A DNA stretch of 64,000 nt from Microbispora sp. H11081 (GTDB taxonomy: Bacteria; Actinomycetota; Actinomycetes; Streptosporangiales; Streptosporangiaceae): positions 248,001 to 312,000 of the forward strand of contig NZ_JABBWV010000002.1 in NCBI RefSeq assembly GCF_012999535.1, in the 5' to 3' direction. The notes below the pieces were generated by a model. The model was not told where the DNA came from. It searched no databases and saw only the letters and a program-made list of their open reading frames with translations. This document shows positions 43,683 through 52,101 of the stretch, piece after piece. The position numbers and the translations under genes were made by a program. The stretch's first letter is position 1. Every line of letters begins with the position of its first letter.

Positions 43683-43750
43683 GATCGGCTCCTTCCCGGG
43701 CCGTGGCCGTTCCCACTCCCCATCCCACCGCCGAAGATGCCGCTCGCGAA

Positions 43751-43765
43751 GGGACTGACGGCCCT
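43751..43765. promoter_or_regulatory. DosR/DevR-like box A
   Basis: GGGACTGACGGCCCT lies in the 219-bp divergent gap between the CBS-BON genes. It resembles the actinobacterial DosR motif (GGGACTTTCGGCCC type). Seen in sequence; binding is inferred. Confidence 0.55.
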
Positions 43766-43810
43766 GTTGCCGGGGTCCTTCGCCATGGGAGGAACGGGAG
43801 GCCGACGGGT

Positions 43811-43823
43811 GGCCGAAAGTCCC
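43811..43823. promoter_or_regulatory. DosR/DevR-like box B
   Basis: Read on the minus strand this is GGGACTTTCGGCC, the closest match in the window to the DosR motif. It is 60 bp from box A. GGACCTTC at 43833-43840 may be a weaker third site. Confidence 0.6.
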
Positions 43824-43901
43824 AGGTGGTTAGGACCTTCACCGCTGACCCGGCAGGACGCGACAAGGCACGCTGGCGGTGAGGAGATGGGAGGCGTCGT
43901 C

Positions 43902-44561
43902 ATGACGGCGAAGGTGAAGGATGTCATGGGCAGGGTCGCCATCGCGGTGCCGATGGACGCGTCGTTCGCGGACCTTGTCGCCACCATGCAACGGTTCAAG
44001 GTGGGCGCGGTCACAGTGATCGACGCCGACCGGCGTCCGGTGGGCGTTGTGTCGGAGGACGACATCCTCCTGAAGGAGATCGACCTGGGCGAGAGCGTGT
44101 TCGACGGCCCCCGCAGGCGTGAGGAGCACCGCAAGGCGGCGGGCACGAAGGCCGGCCAGATCATGTCGCGCCCCGCGATCACGGTGACCGGTGGCACGTC
44201 GGTGCGGGACGCGGCCCGGTTGATGCACCGCAACCGCATCAAGCAACTGCCCGTGATCGACTCCATGACCGGCCGCATCGTGGGCACCGTGCACCAGAGC
44301 GACCTGCTGCGCGTGTTCGTCCGCCCGGTCGAGGACATCCTGGCCGAGATCGAGGAGATCGCCGCCCAGATGAACCTCGGCCCCGACGACCTGCGGATCA
44401 CCGCCTCCGGCGGTGTGGTGCGGATCAGCGGCCAGGTGCCGCGAAGGTCGGACGTCAAGCCGCTGCTGCACGCCGTGCGCCGGGTCGAGGGGGTCATCGA
44501 GGTGGACGCCGATGTCGCCTTCCTCGTCGACGACCTGCTCATCGCCCCGCCGTTGCTGTAG
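43902..44561 (+). CDS. CBS-pair and BON domain protein
   Basis: A 219-residue protein related in layout to its divergent neighbour. Two CBS domains start at KVKDVMGRVAIAVPMDASFA and at QIMSRPAITVTGGTSVRDAA, with VSEDDILLKE and GTVHQSDLLRVF. The C-terminal BON-like part is about 160-215 (GGVVRISGQVPRRSDVKPLL). GGAGG at 43889-43893 supports the ATG at 43902; a longer frame upstream only shadows the divergent gene. The nitroreductase-like gene follows by 20 bp, so both are probably one transcript under boxes A and B. Confidence 0.88.
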   Translation: MTAKVKDVMGRVAIAVPMDASFADLVATMQRFKVGAVTVIDADRRPVGVVSEDDILLKEIDLGESVFDGPRRREEHRKAAGTKAGQIMSRPAITVTGGTSVRDAARLMHRNRIKQLPVIDSMTGRIVGTVHQSDLLRVFVRPVEDILAEIEEIAAQMNLGPDDLRITASGGVVRISGQVPRRSDVKPLLHAVRRVEGVIEVDADVAFLVDDLLIAPPLL

Positions 44562-44581
44562 CCGGACCTCTGGGAGAGACC

Positions 44582-45571
44582 GTGAACAGTCGTACGTCCG
44601 AGGGGATCGCACAGGCGGTGAAGGCCGCGGTGGAGGCGGCTCTGTGGGCGCCCTCGATCCACAACACCCAGCCGTGGTCGTTCGGCGTCTCCGGCGACGA
44701 GATCTGCCTGCGGGCCGACCCTGACAGGAAGCTGCGGGTCTCCGACCCCACCGGCCGGCAGATGACGATCAGTTGCGGCGCCGCGTTGTTCAACGTGCGC
44801 GTCACGTTGCAGGCGCTCGGCTACGAGCCGGAGGTGCGCCGTTTCCCCGACCCGGAGCGTCCGCTGCTGCTGGCCAGGATACGGGTGCGGCCGGGGCACG
44901 AGCCGGACGAGCACATCCGCCTGCTGCATGCCGAGATCGAGCGCCGCCGTACCCACCGGTCCGGGTTCACGGCCCTGCCGGTGCCGGACCGCCTGGTGGA
45001 CGCGCTGGTGGCGGAAGCGGAGCCCGAGGGCGGACGGCTGACGCCGATCACCTCGGAGGCCGCCACCCGCGTGCTCGCCGCGCTCACCGGCGCGGCCCAG
45101 GACGTGCAGTCGGAGGACCGGCAGTTCGTCCTGGAGCTCATGCGCTGGGCCAGGCCGCCCGGCAGTTCGCGCCGCGACGGGGTGCCCCCGGGAGGCTATC
45201 CGAACGATCCCCGGCGCACCTATCCCCAGCATTTCGCGCAGCGGGACTACGCACGCGGGCACGAATGGGGGCAGGCGCCGGACGAACGGCTGTCGGCGTC
45301 GACGGGTCTCGTGGCGCTGCTCAGCACCGGCGGCGACGACAGGGAGGACTGGCTGCGTGCCGGCGAGGCGCTGCAGCGGATGCTGCTGCACGCCTCCGCG
45401 TACGGGCTGAGCGTCGCCTTCCACACCCAGGCACTCGAGATGCCTGAGTTGCGTGAGTTCATCTGCACGCATGTGTGCTCCGGCGAGTCGCCGCAGATGA
45501 TCATGCGGTTGGGGTTCGTCATCGACGAGGGCGGGAGCGTCCGCCGCGCCGCCTCGGAGGTCATGGAGTGA
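44582..45571 (+). CDS. Acg-type nitroreductase-family flavoprotein
   Basis: A 329-residue protein with two nitroreductase-like halves. The first has AAVEAALWAPSIHNTQPWSFGV, the FMN-binding start of the fold; the second has STGLVALLSTGGDDREDWLRAGEALQRMLLHA and a closing MIMRLGF. This matches the Acg/Rv2032 group, in which FMN is bound but buried and no classical nitroreductase reaction is known. Acg-type genes belong to the DosR regulon in M. tuberculosis, consistent with the boxes upstream. The start is GTG with GGGAGAGA close upstream. Confidence 0.85.
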   Translation: MNSRTSEGIAQAVKAAVEAALWAPSIHNTQPWSFGVSGDEICLRADPDRKLRVSDPTGRQMTISCGAALFNVRVTLQALGYEPEVRRFPDPERPLLLARIRVRPGHEPDEHIRLLHAEIERRRTHRSGFTALPVPDRLVDALVAEAEPEGGRLTPITSEAATRVLAALTGAAQDVQSEDRQFVLELMRWARPPGSSRRDGVPPGGYPNDPRRTYPQHFAQRDYARGHEWGQAPDERLSASTGLVALLSTGGDDREDWLRAGEALQRMLLHASAYGLSVAFHTQALEMPELREFICTHVCSGESPQMIMRLGFVIDEGGSVRRAASEVME

Positions 45572-45593
45572 GGTAGGCCGATCTCGGGGAAGT

Positions 45594-45625
45594 GGGACCT
45601 CCTGTGTGGTCGTCAGGAGGTGCCC
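45594..45625 (+). promoter_or_regulatory. RBS-sequestering hairpin
   Basis: ACCTCCTG (45597-45604) pairs perfectly with CAGGAGGT (45614-45621) across a 9-nt loop. GGG and CCC extend it with one bulge up to the base before the ATG at 45626. The right arm contains the AGGAGG ribosome-binding site of the next gene. It could gate translation or attenuate transcription after the Acg gene. Confidence 0.6.
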
Positions 45626-46219
45626 ATGAGACCGATCGCCCGCTGGGTCGTGAGGCGCTTACGCCGCTACCGGCCTGATCGCAACCCGCTGCGACGCCGT
45701 TCCGACCGGGTCGAGGCGGCGCTCCTGGCGGCGGCGCTGACCGCCGTCCTGCTGGCCGTGTGGCCCGCCGCGCTGGCCGCCCGTGCGGTGTACGACGGAG
45801 GGAGCGCCGAGCGGGTGGGGCCGGGGGCGCGGCAACTGGTCGAGGCCACCTTGGTCGGGGACGTGGCCGCGGTCCCGGCTAACGGCCGCGGGCTGCTGGG
45901 GATGAGCGCGGCCCGGTGGACGCTGCCGGGCGGCGAGGTCCGGGAGGGCATGGTCCCGGCGGCCCTACTCCTGCGGGACGGCCCGGCGAAGGCGCGGCTG
46001 TGGGTCGACGCCACGGGCATGCCCGTCACGGCGCCGCCGCAGCGGGCCGAGACGATGACCAGGGCGGGGCTGGCCGCCTTCGGCGTGATGTCGGCGGCGG
46101 TTGTGCTGGCCTTGGCGGGTTTCGCGCTGGGACGTCATCGGCTGGACCGCGGGCGCTACCGCGCGTGGGAGGAGGCCTGGGCGGCGGCCGACCGGAGGTG
46201 GCGACGCCACCACATCTGA
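45626..46219 (+). CDS. Rv1733c-like membrane protein
   Basis: A 197-residue protein with two transmembrane helices (about 35-58 and 150-172). The cytoplasmic start has RNPLRRRSDRVEAALLAAALT, which matches the RNPL-x-DR-x-E pattern of M. tuberculosis Rv1733c. The extracytoplasmic loop has AARWTLPGGEVREG and ARLWVDATGMPVT, again as in that family. Rv1733c is a DosR-regulon membrane antigen of unknown function. AGGAGG at 45615-45620 is the ribosome-binding site and is enclosed in the hairpin at 45594-45625. It ends exactly where the opposite-strand gene ends. Confidence 0.78.
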   Translation: MRPIARWVVRRLRRYRPDRNPLRRRSDRVEAALLAAALTAVLLAVWPAALAARAVYDGGSAERVGPGARQLVEATLVGDVAAVPANGRGLLGMSAARWTLPGGEVREGMVPAALLLRDGPAKARLWVDATGMPVTAPPQRAETMTRAGLAAFGVMSAAVVLALAGFALGRHRLDRGRYRAWEEAWAAADRRWRRHHI

Positions 46220-46708
46220 TCACCTCATGTTCTGGGAGATCTCACAAGGCTGGCCGCCCGAGGCGCAGTACACACCCTGACTGGTGATGCTTCCCGCGGA
46301 CGTGACGGTGGTCGACTGCGGGCCGCTCAGGAGCGACGGCGTGTTGACGCCGTTGAGGTTCTGGATGTTCTGGCCGTTGCCCGCGTGGTGCTGTCTGGCA
46401 CTGGTGTGCGAGCCCCGGACGGACTGGTGACCACGCGGGCCCGGCCTGGGCTTCGCCTTCACCCGGGCCTTCGCCGGGGCCTTCGCTCGTGCCTTCGCCC
46501 GCGCGTTCGCCGTCGTGGCCTTCGTCTCGGCGGCCACGGCCGCGTGGGGCTTGCGGCGCAGCGGCGCGGACGCCGCGTCCGCCGCCCCGGGGACGGCGAG
46601 GCCTGTCAGCGAGACGACGACCGCGGCCACCGCGAGCCGCCGCGCCGTAGCGACCAGACCGGTTCTGGGAACGTCCGCGCAATGAGGAGACACGCAGTGA
46701 CGAGACAC
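46220..46708 (-). CDS. Small secreted Lys/Ala-rich protein
   Basis: About 162 residues with a signal peptide (RRLAVAAVVVSLTGLAVPGA) and a mature part with a Lys/Ala tract of about 35 residues built from ARAK-like repeats. A His/Gln/Asn-rich end holds one cysteine pair, CASGGQPC. I recognise no family. The Lys/Ala tract resembles those of histone-H1-like and adhesin proteins and may bind polyanions. The start is uncertain: GTG 46708, GTG 46693 or ATG 46753. It is divergent from the P-type ATPase gene across an unusually AT-rich promoter region and may share its control. Confidence 0.6.
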   Translation of the reverse strand: MSRHCVSPHCADVPRTGLVATARRLAVAAVVVSLTGLAVPGAADAASAPLRRKPHAAVAAETKATTANARAKARAKAPAKARVKAKPRPGPRGHQSVRGSHTSARQHHAGNGQNIQNLNGVNTPSLLSGPQSTTVTSAGSITSQGVYCASGGQPCEISQNMR

Positions 46709-46842
46709 CTGGCACCCACCCGCCCACTCAACCGTGGATATGCAACCATGCATATAAGCGACATAGGGGTATATGCCCGTCTCGCCTGGCCCGCGCCGGC
46801 GTCCTGGGGAATTCCGGCACGGATGATTACCCTCCCCCGTGC

Positions 46843-46856
46843 GGGCCGAAGGTCCC
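46843..46856. promoter_or_regulatory. DosR/DevR-like box C
   Basis: On the minus strand this reads GGGACCTTCGGCCC, matching boxes A and B at most positions. It is 58 bp before the ATPase start codon, a usual distance for a DosR site. Confidence 0.6.
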
Positions 46857-46914
46857 GAGGGCCGGTGGCTTTCGCCCGCCGTCGCGGCCCGAGGCTCGAT
46901 GATCTACTGGTGAC

Positions 46915-49326
46915 ATGACACCCGCTGTGCGCACGTCGCGCGGTCTGTCCGAGGAGGAGGCCGCGCGCCTGCTCGCCGAGCACGGGCCCAACGAGATCCC
47001 TCAACCCCGGCCGCCGTCCCTGCCGGTGCGGGCCGCGCGTCAGCTGGCGGATCCGCTGTCGCTCCTGCTGCTGGTGGCCGGTCTGGTCACGCTCCTCGTC
47101 CTCGCCGAGGTGCCCGAGGGCATCGCGATCCTGGCCATCCTGCTGGTGAACGTGCTGATCGGAACCGGCCAGGAGATCAGGGCCGACAAGGCCGTGCGGG
47201 CGCTGCGCGCGCTCACCGCGCCGATGGCCACGGTCGTGCGGGGCGACGCCGTACGGCGGGTGCCCGCGGCCGAGGTCGTCCCCGGAGACCTCGTCGTCGT
47301 CGCGGCGGGAGACCGGGTGCCCGCGGACGCCCGGCTGGTCGAGGCCGAGGCGCTGGCGGTGGACGAGGCGCTACTGACGGGGGAGTCGCTGTCGGCGGCC
47401 AAACAGGTGGGCGGCCCCGGCGGCCCTGGCGGCCCCGGCGGCCCCGATGTGCCGCTGGGCGACCGCACGGGAGAGATCTTCTCCGGCACGCTCGTCGTGC
47501 GCGGGCGTGGCACGGCCGAGGTGCTGCGGACCGGCGCCGCGACCGAGGTCGGCCGGATCGCGTCGGCCCTGCGCGGCGGCGGCAAGGGACCGCTGGAGGT
47601 CGAGCTCGCCCAGGTGTCGCGGCGCATCGGCCTGCTCGCGGTCGTCGCGGGCGCCCTGATGATCCTCATCGGCCTCACCCGGGTCAGCCGGGGAGAGGCG
47701 TCGCTGGTCGACATCATCCTCGCGGGGGTGGCGCTGGCCATCGCCGCCGTGCCCGAGAGCATGGCCGCGGCCGTCACCACGGCGCTGGCGCTGTGCGCCC
47801 AGCGGATGGCCAAGCTCGGGGTGATCGTGCGCAGGCTGACCGCCATCGAGGCGCTCGGCGCCACCACCGTGATCGCCGCCGACAAGACCGGCACGCTGAC
47901 CACCGGCCACCTCGCCGTGGTCGACCACATCGCCGTCTCCGGGACGGACCTGTGGCGGGCCGCGCTGCGCTGCAACGACGCCAAGGACGGGCTGGGCGAC
48001 GCGGTGGACGTCGCGCTGGCCGCCGCGGCCGCCCGTGCGGACGTCCGGCTGCCGGCCGGGGAGAAGCGGACCGGCGCCCGTCCCTTCGACGCCGAGACCC
48101 GCTCGATGGCGGTGGTGACGGCCGTAGACGGGGCGAGCCCGCTGCTGACGGTCAAGGGCGCCCCCGAGGTGGTGCTGGCCCGCTGCGTCCCGGGTGAGCA
48201 GACCGAGCGGCTCACGGAGGCCGTGTCCGGGCTGGCCCAGCGAGGGCTGCGGGTGCTCGCGCTCGCCGAGGGGGACACCGACGACCTGGACGCCACCGGG
48301 CTGCGTCCGCTCGGCCTGGTGGCGCTGCTGGACGAGATCAGGCCCTCCGCGCCCCAGGCCGTGGCCGACTGCCGGGCCGCGGGCATCCGCGTGATGATGG
48401 TGACGGGCGACCACGCGGAGACCGCGCGCTCGGTCGCCAGGGAGGTCGGCATCGACGCCGACGCCGTGGTGGCCCGGGTGGACCCCGAGACCAAGCTCGC
48501 CCTCGTACGCGACCTGAAGGAGCGCGGCGAGGTGGTCGCGATGACCGGCGACGGCGTGAACGACGCCCCGGCCCTGCGGCACGCGGACGTGGGCGTCGCC
48601 ATGGCCGGCGACGAGGGCACCGACGTGGCCCGCGAGGCCGCCGCCGTCGTCGTGACGAACGGCGAGCTCGGCACGATCGTGACCGGCGTGCGGGAGGGCC
48701 GCCGGCTGCGCCACAACGTGGCCTCCATGGTCGGCTACCTGCTCGCGGGCAACCTCGCGGAGATCTTCATCGTCCTGGCCGGGCTGATCCTCTGGCCGGA
48801 CCTCGTCGTGCCGCTGCTGCCGGTGCACCTGCTCTGGATCAACCTGGCCCTGGACGGGATCCCGGCGATCGCGCTCGGCGTCGACCGCCCCGCGGGCGAC
48901 CCCCTCACGCTGCGGCGGCGCGAGAGGCTGATGGCGTGGACGGCGCTGAGCCGCATCGGGCTGCGCGCGCTGGTCGTCGCGGTGCTCGCCTTCGCCGCCG
49001 TGGAGACGGCGCGGCGGCTCGGCTGGAGCGACGAGCAGGTCAGGACCCAGGCCGTGCTCGCCCTGGTCTTCGCCCGGCTGACCCTGGCGTACGTGACCCG
49101 GGCGCGCCGCATGACCTTCGAGCGCGGCTGGTGGCGCGGCCGGTCGGTGCTGGTGGCGGTGGCGGTCACCCTGGTCCTGCAGACCCTCGTCACGGCGGTG
49201 CCCGTCCTCGGCGCGCCGCTGGCCCTCGTGCCGCTGCCGCCGCTCGGCTGGGCGATGGCCGTCGGAGCGGCCGTGCTCACCGTGGTGCTGTGCGACGCGC
49301 TGCGGCGCCCGTGGTCAGGCCGATAG
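46915..49326 (+). CDS. P-type cation-transporting ATPase (CtpF-like)
   Basis: An 803-residue P2-type ion pump. The actuator motif TGES is at 155-158, the phosphorylation site DKTGTLT begins at Asp323, KGAPEVVLARC lies in the nucleotide domain and the hinge TGDGVNDAPAL begins near 544. Ten transmembrane helices are predicted. Two features are odd: helix 4 has PESM (from 280) where calcium-type pumps have PEGL, and a Gly/Gly/Pro repeat (about 166-178) is inserted after TGES. There are no CPC metal-binding motifs. CtpF is DosR-controlled in mycobacteria, and box C lies upstream. The ion is unknown. Confidence 0.9.
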   Translation: MTPAVRTSRGLSEEEAARLLAEHGPNEIPQPRPPSLPVRAARQLADPLSLLLLVAGLVTLLVLAEVPEGIAILAILLVNVLIGTGQEIRADKAVRALRALTAPMATVVRGDAVRRVPAAEVVPGDLVVVAAGDRVPADARLVEAEALAVDEALLTGESLSAAKQVGGPGGPGGPGGPDVPLGDRTGEIFSGTLVVRGRGTAEVLRTGAATEVGRIASALRGGGKGPLEVELAQVSRRIGLLAVVAGALMILIGLTRVSRGEASLVDIILAGVALAIAAVPESMAAAVTTALALCAQRMAKLGVIVRRLTAIEALGATTVIAADKTGTLTTGHLAVVDHIAVSGTDLWRAALRCNDAKDGLGDAVDVALAAAAARADVRLPAGEKRTGARPFDAETRSMAVVTAVDGASPLLTVKGAPEVVLARCVPGEQTERLTEAVSGLAQRGLRVLALAEGDTDDLDATGLRPLGLVALLDEIRPSAPQAVADCRAAGIRVMMVTGDHAETARSVAREVGIDADAVVARVDPETKLALVRDLKERGEVVAMTGDGVNDAPALRHADVGVAMAGDEGTDVAREAAAVVVTNGELGTIVTGVREGRRLRHNVASMVGYLLAGNLAEIFIVLAGLILWPDLVVPLLPVHLLWINLALDGIPAIALGVDRPAGDPLTLRRRERLMAWTALSRIGLRALVVAVLAFAAVETARRLGWSDEQVRTQAVLALVFARLTLAYVTRARRMTFERGWWRGRSVLVAVAVTLVLQTLVTAVPVLGAPLALVPLPPLGWAMAVGAAVLTVVLCDALRRPWSGR

Positions 49327-49363
49327 CATTCGGTATCCGATGATCCGACCCTTTGGAGTGACA

Positions 49364-50362
49364 ATGCCCCGTCCCGGTCTCGTGATCGGTGGATACACCC
49401 CGGACACGGCAGGATCGGGCCCCGGCCTGACGGTGGCCAGGGCGCAGGCGGACGGGCGGCTGGAGGCGGTGGCCGAGACGAGCGTGTCGGGGCCGTCGTT
49501 CGTCGCCGCCCACCCGCGGCTGCCGCTGCTGTACGCCGTGCTCGAACGCGAGGGGAACGGCGGGCTCGCGGTCTTCGCCGACGAGGCGGTTCCCCGGCCG
49601 CTGGCCGAGCACTCCAGCGGCGGTTCGCTGCCGTGCCACCTGGCGATCGACCCGGAGGGGCGGTGGCTCGCCATCGCCAACTACGGCGACGGGACCGTCA
49701 CGGCCTACCGGCTGGGTGAGGACGGGCTGCCCGAGCCCGGTCCGCTGACGTTCCCCCACGAGGGTCGCGGCCCCCGCGAGGACCGGCAGGAGGGCCCGCA
49801 CGCGCACCAGGCGGTCTTCGGGCCCGACGGCGCGCTGTACGTGACCGACCTCGGCACCGACGAGGTGCGCCGCTTCCTGCCCGGCATGCGCCCGCACCCC
49901 GGCGGTCCCGTACGGCTGGCCCCCGGCAGCGGGCCCAGGCACTTCCTGCACCACGAGGGGCACTGGTACGTCACCGGCGAGCTCGACGGGACCGTGCGCG
50001 TCTACGACGGCGAATGGCGGGAGGCGGGCGTCGTACGGGCGAGCGGTGACACAGGGGAGAGCGGCGGCGAGAACCTGCCCTCGCACATCGCGCTGTCCGG
50101 CGACGGCCGGCACCTGTACGTCGCCAACCGCGGGCCGGACACCATCAGCGTGTTCGAGGTCGACGGGCCCCGGCTCACGATGGTGGCCGAGACGCCGGCG
50201 GGCGGAAGCTGGCCGCGCCACTTCGCCGTCGACGGAGACCGCCTCTACGTCGCCAACCAGCGCTCGGACGCGGTCGCGATGCTGGCGCTGAAGGACGGCC
50301 TGCCCGAGCCCGCCGAGCAGGCGCTGGCGGTCGGCAGCCCTTCCTGCGTGCTCATCCGGTGA
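49364..50362 (+). CDS. Beta-propeller lactonase (6-phosphogluconolactonase YbhE type)
   Basis: A 332-residue seven-bladed propeller of the lactonase family. It has LVIGGYTPDTAGSGPGLTVA, LPCHLAIDPEGRWLAIANYGDGTVTAY, GPHAHQAVFGPDGALYVTDLG and HIALSGDGRHLYVANRGPDTISVFEV. Members open 6-phosphogluconolactone in the pentose phosphate pathway or related lactones. The ATG at 49364 was chosen because GGAGTGACA precedes it; an ATG at 49340 would add eight residues. Its end overlaps the convergent methyltransferase gene by 11 bp. Confidence 0.88.
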   Translation: MPRPGLVIGGYTPDTAGSGPGLTVARAQADGRLEAVAETSVSGPSFVAAHPRLPLLYAVLEREGNGGLAVFADEAVPRPLAEHSSGGSLPCHLAIDPEGRWLAIANYGDGTVTAYRLGEDGLPEPGPLTFPHEGRGPREDRQEGPHAHQAVFGPDGALYVTDLGTDEVRRFLPGMRPHPGGPVRLAPGSGPRHFLHHEGHWYVTGELDGTVRVYDGEWREAGVVRASGDTGESGGENLPSHIALSGDGRHLYVANRGPDTISVFEVDGPRLTMVAETPAGGSWPRHFAVDGDRLYVANQRSDAVAMLALKDGLPEPAEQALAVGSPSCVLIR

Positions 50363-51203
50363 TCAGGCCCACGCCGCCGACGATCCACACCCGCTGCGCC
50401 TGGTTCTCGCTCCGCTGGATGTCCGGGCGCCACTGGCGGATGTAGACGAGGCCCGGGTCGACGAGTTCGGTGCCGTCGAAGAAGCGCAGCACCTTCTCGC
50501 GGTCCCGGGGCACGTCGTCGGCCTCCGGCATGATCTGCCGGAACAGCTCGACGATCGGCGCGGTCAGCTCGGGGCGGCTGTCGAAGACGGCGTGGCCGAT
50601 GGCCAGGTAACTGCCCGGAGCGAGGTGGTCGCGCACCTGGGCGACGCACTTGTACGGCTCGGCGCCGTCCGGGAGGTACTGCAGCCGGGCGGGGATCAGC
50701 ACCGCCACCGGCTGCTCGAAGTCGATGAGCCGCAGCATCTCGGGGTGGGCGAGCATCTCCGCCGGGCGCAGGATGGAGCCGTCCACCACTCCGGTGTTCT
50801 GGTCGCAGGCGAGCATGGCCCGCGCGTGCGTGAGGACCACCGGGTCGTCGTCGACGTACACCACCCGGGCGTCGGGCGCGAGCTCCTGCACGACCTCGTG
50901 CGTGTTGCGCCGGGTCGGCAGCCCCGAGGCCACGTTGAGGAACTGGCGCACGCCCTGCCCGACGAGGAAGCGCACGGCCCGCTCGAGGAACGCGCGGGTG
51001 TCCACGGCCATCGTCTTGACCTCGGGCGCTATGGTCATCAGCCGTTCGGCGAACTCCCGGTCGGCGGCGAAGTTGTCCTTCCCGCCGAGGAGGTAGTCGC
51101 TCATCCTGGCGATGTTGGCGGTGCCCGTGCTGAGGCCCGCCACCTTGACGGGCCGCGCGCCCCCGCTTGGCTCCGTGCCGCCCAAATCGTCTCCCTCGCT
51201 CAC
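50352..51203 (-). CDS. DUF574-family SAM-dependent methyltransferase
   Basis: A 283-residue protein of the actinobacterial DUF574 (methyltransf_19) family. It has TANIARMSDYLLGGKDNFAADR near the start, FLNVASGLPTRRNTHEV in the SAM-binding loop and VVYVDDDPVVLTHARAML. The function is unknown and the family is greatly expanded in Streptomyces and its relatives. The frame ends inside the 3' end of the lactonase gene. The start is GTG at 51203. Confidence 0.87.
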   Translation of the reverse strand: MSEGDDLGGTEPSGGARPVKVAGLSTGTANIARMSDYLLGGKDNFAADREFAERLMTIAPEVKTMAVDTRAFLERAVRFLVGQGVRQFLNVASGLPTRRNTHEVVQELAPDARVVYVDDDPVVLTHARAMLACDQNTGVVDGSILRPAEMLAHPEMLRLIDFEQPVAVLIPARLQYLPDGAEPYKCVAQVRDHLAPGSYLAIGHAVFDSRPELTAPIVELFRQIMPEADDVPRDREKVLRFFDGTELVDPGLVYIRQWRPDIQRSENQAQRVWIVGGVGLITG

Positions 51204-51227
51204 GATCGTCCGGGGGTAATTATCGTC

Positions 51228-52043
51228 TTAATCCCACCAGAACGACCAGGCATTCTGACCGACGATCTGTTCCGCGTAGTCGGCCAGGGTGCCGGGGCCT
51301 TGGAGGACGCTGTCGGGGCAGAACGTCCAGTGCTCGGCCGCCACGTGCAGCGCGTGCGCGGGTGTGGCGGGCGGTGCGGCGACGCTGAGGTCGAGCGTGT
51401 TGAACCCCATGCCGACCACCCGCGCCCCGAACCGCTCCTCCCAGCTGCGCACGACGGCCGCCAGCGGCACGGTCCACTCGTTGTGGTGCAGCGCCCCCTG
51501 CCAGCCCATGGCGACCATCGCGTCGGCGCCGCGGTCCACCGCCGCGAGCCCGAGCGGCGTTCTCCGCTCGGCCACCACGTCGGCGTACCAGTCGGCGACG
51601 ACGTCGGGGTCGGCAACGAGCGCGGCGGCGGGCGCGACCCCCGGGCATTCGGCCCCGAAAGGCGCGAGGTACGCCTCGTGGCCCAGCAGCAGGTCCTGCC
51701 ACGCCTCGGCCATGAACCCGGCGGCGGTGTAGTGGTCGATGTGGTGGGTCGAGTCCGGCGCGATCTGCCCGGCAGACCAGGGCTGCACGCCGTCCTCCAG
51801 CAGCACCGGCCACAGGCCCGACCGGGGATGCTCGGCGCGCAGCCGGGCCCACAGGCCGGCGGGCACCGGCTCGTCGCTCAGCCAGAACGAGGGACGGTGA
51901 TGGGTGCGCAGCCTGTCGTAGTCGGGGTCCGGCCACACGAGTGACCCGGACGGCAGGCCGACGGACAGCACCCGCCCGTCGCCGCCGTCACCGAACAGCA
52001 GCTCCAGACCCGGGGGGAGCCGCCGACGCTCGTGAACCGACAT
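51228..52043 (-). CDS. DUF4253-family protein
   Basis: A 271-residue protein of unknown function. The C-terminal part has VARVVGMGFNTLDLSVA-like sequence (RVVGMGFNTLDLSVAAPP), AAEHWTFCPDSV and the closing AWSFWWD; LAAVDRGADAMVAMGWQGA lies in the middle. These features fit DUF4253, a family occurring in polymorphic-toxin immunity contexts and in single genes. No toxin gene is beside it. It lies 24 bp upstream of the methyltransferase gene on the same strand. Confidence 0.72.
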   Translation of the reverse strand: MSVHERRRLPPGLELLFGDGGDGRVLSVGLPSGSLVWPDPDYDRLRTHHRPSFWLSDEPVPAGLWARLRAEHPRSGLWPVLLEDGVQPWSAGQIAPDSTHHIDHYTAAGFMAEAWQDLLLGHEAYLAPFGAECPGVAPAAALVADPDVVADWYADVVAERRTPLGLAAVDRGADAMVAMGWQGALHHNEWTVPLAAVVRSWEERFGARVVGMGFNTLDLSVAAPPATPAHALHVAAEHWTFCPDSVLQGPGTLADYAEQIVGQNAWSFWWD

Positions 52044-52101
52044 GCGCCAATAATGTCGGACCCGGCCCAGGCGCGTCCCGCGAGGGCGATCATTACGGGG
52101 C

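Noticed and set aside
43771..43785. GGGGTCCTTCGCC as a further DosR box
   Set aside because: The half-sites are shifted relative to boxes A-C and the GGGAC core is missing.
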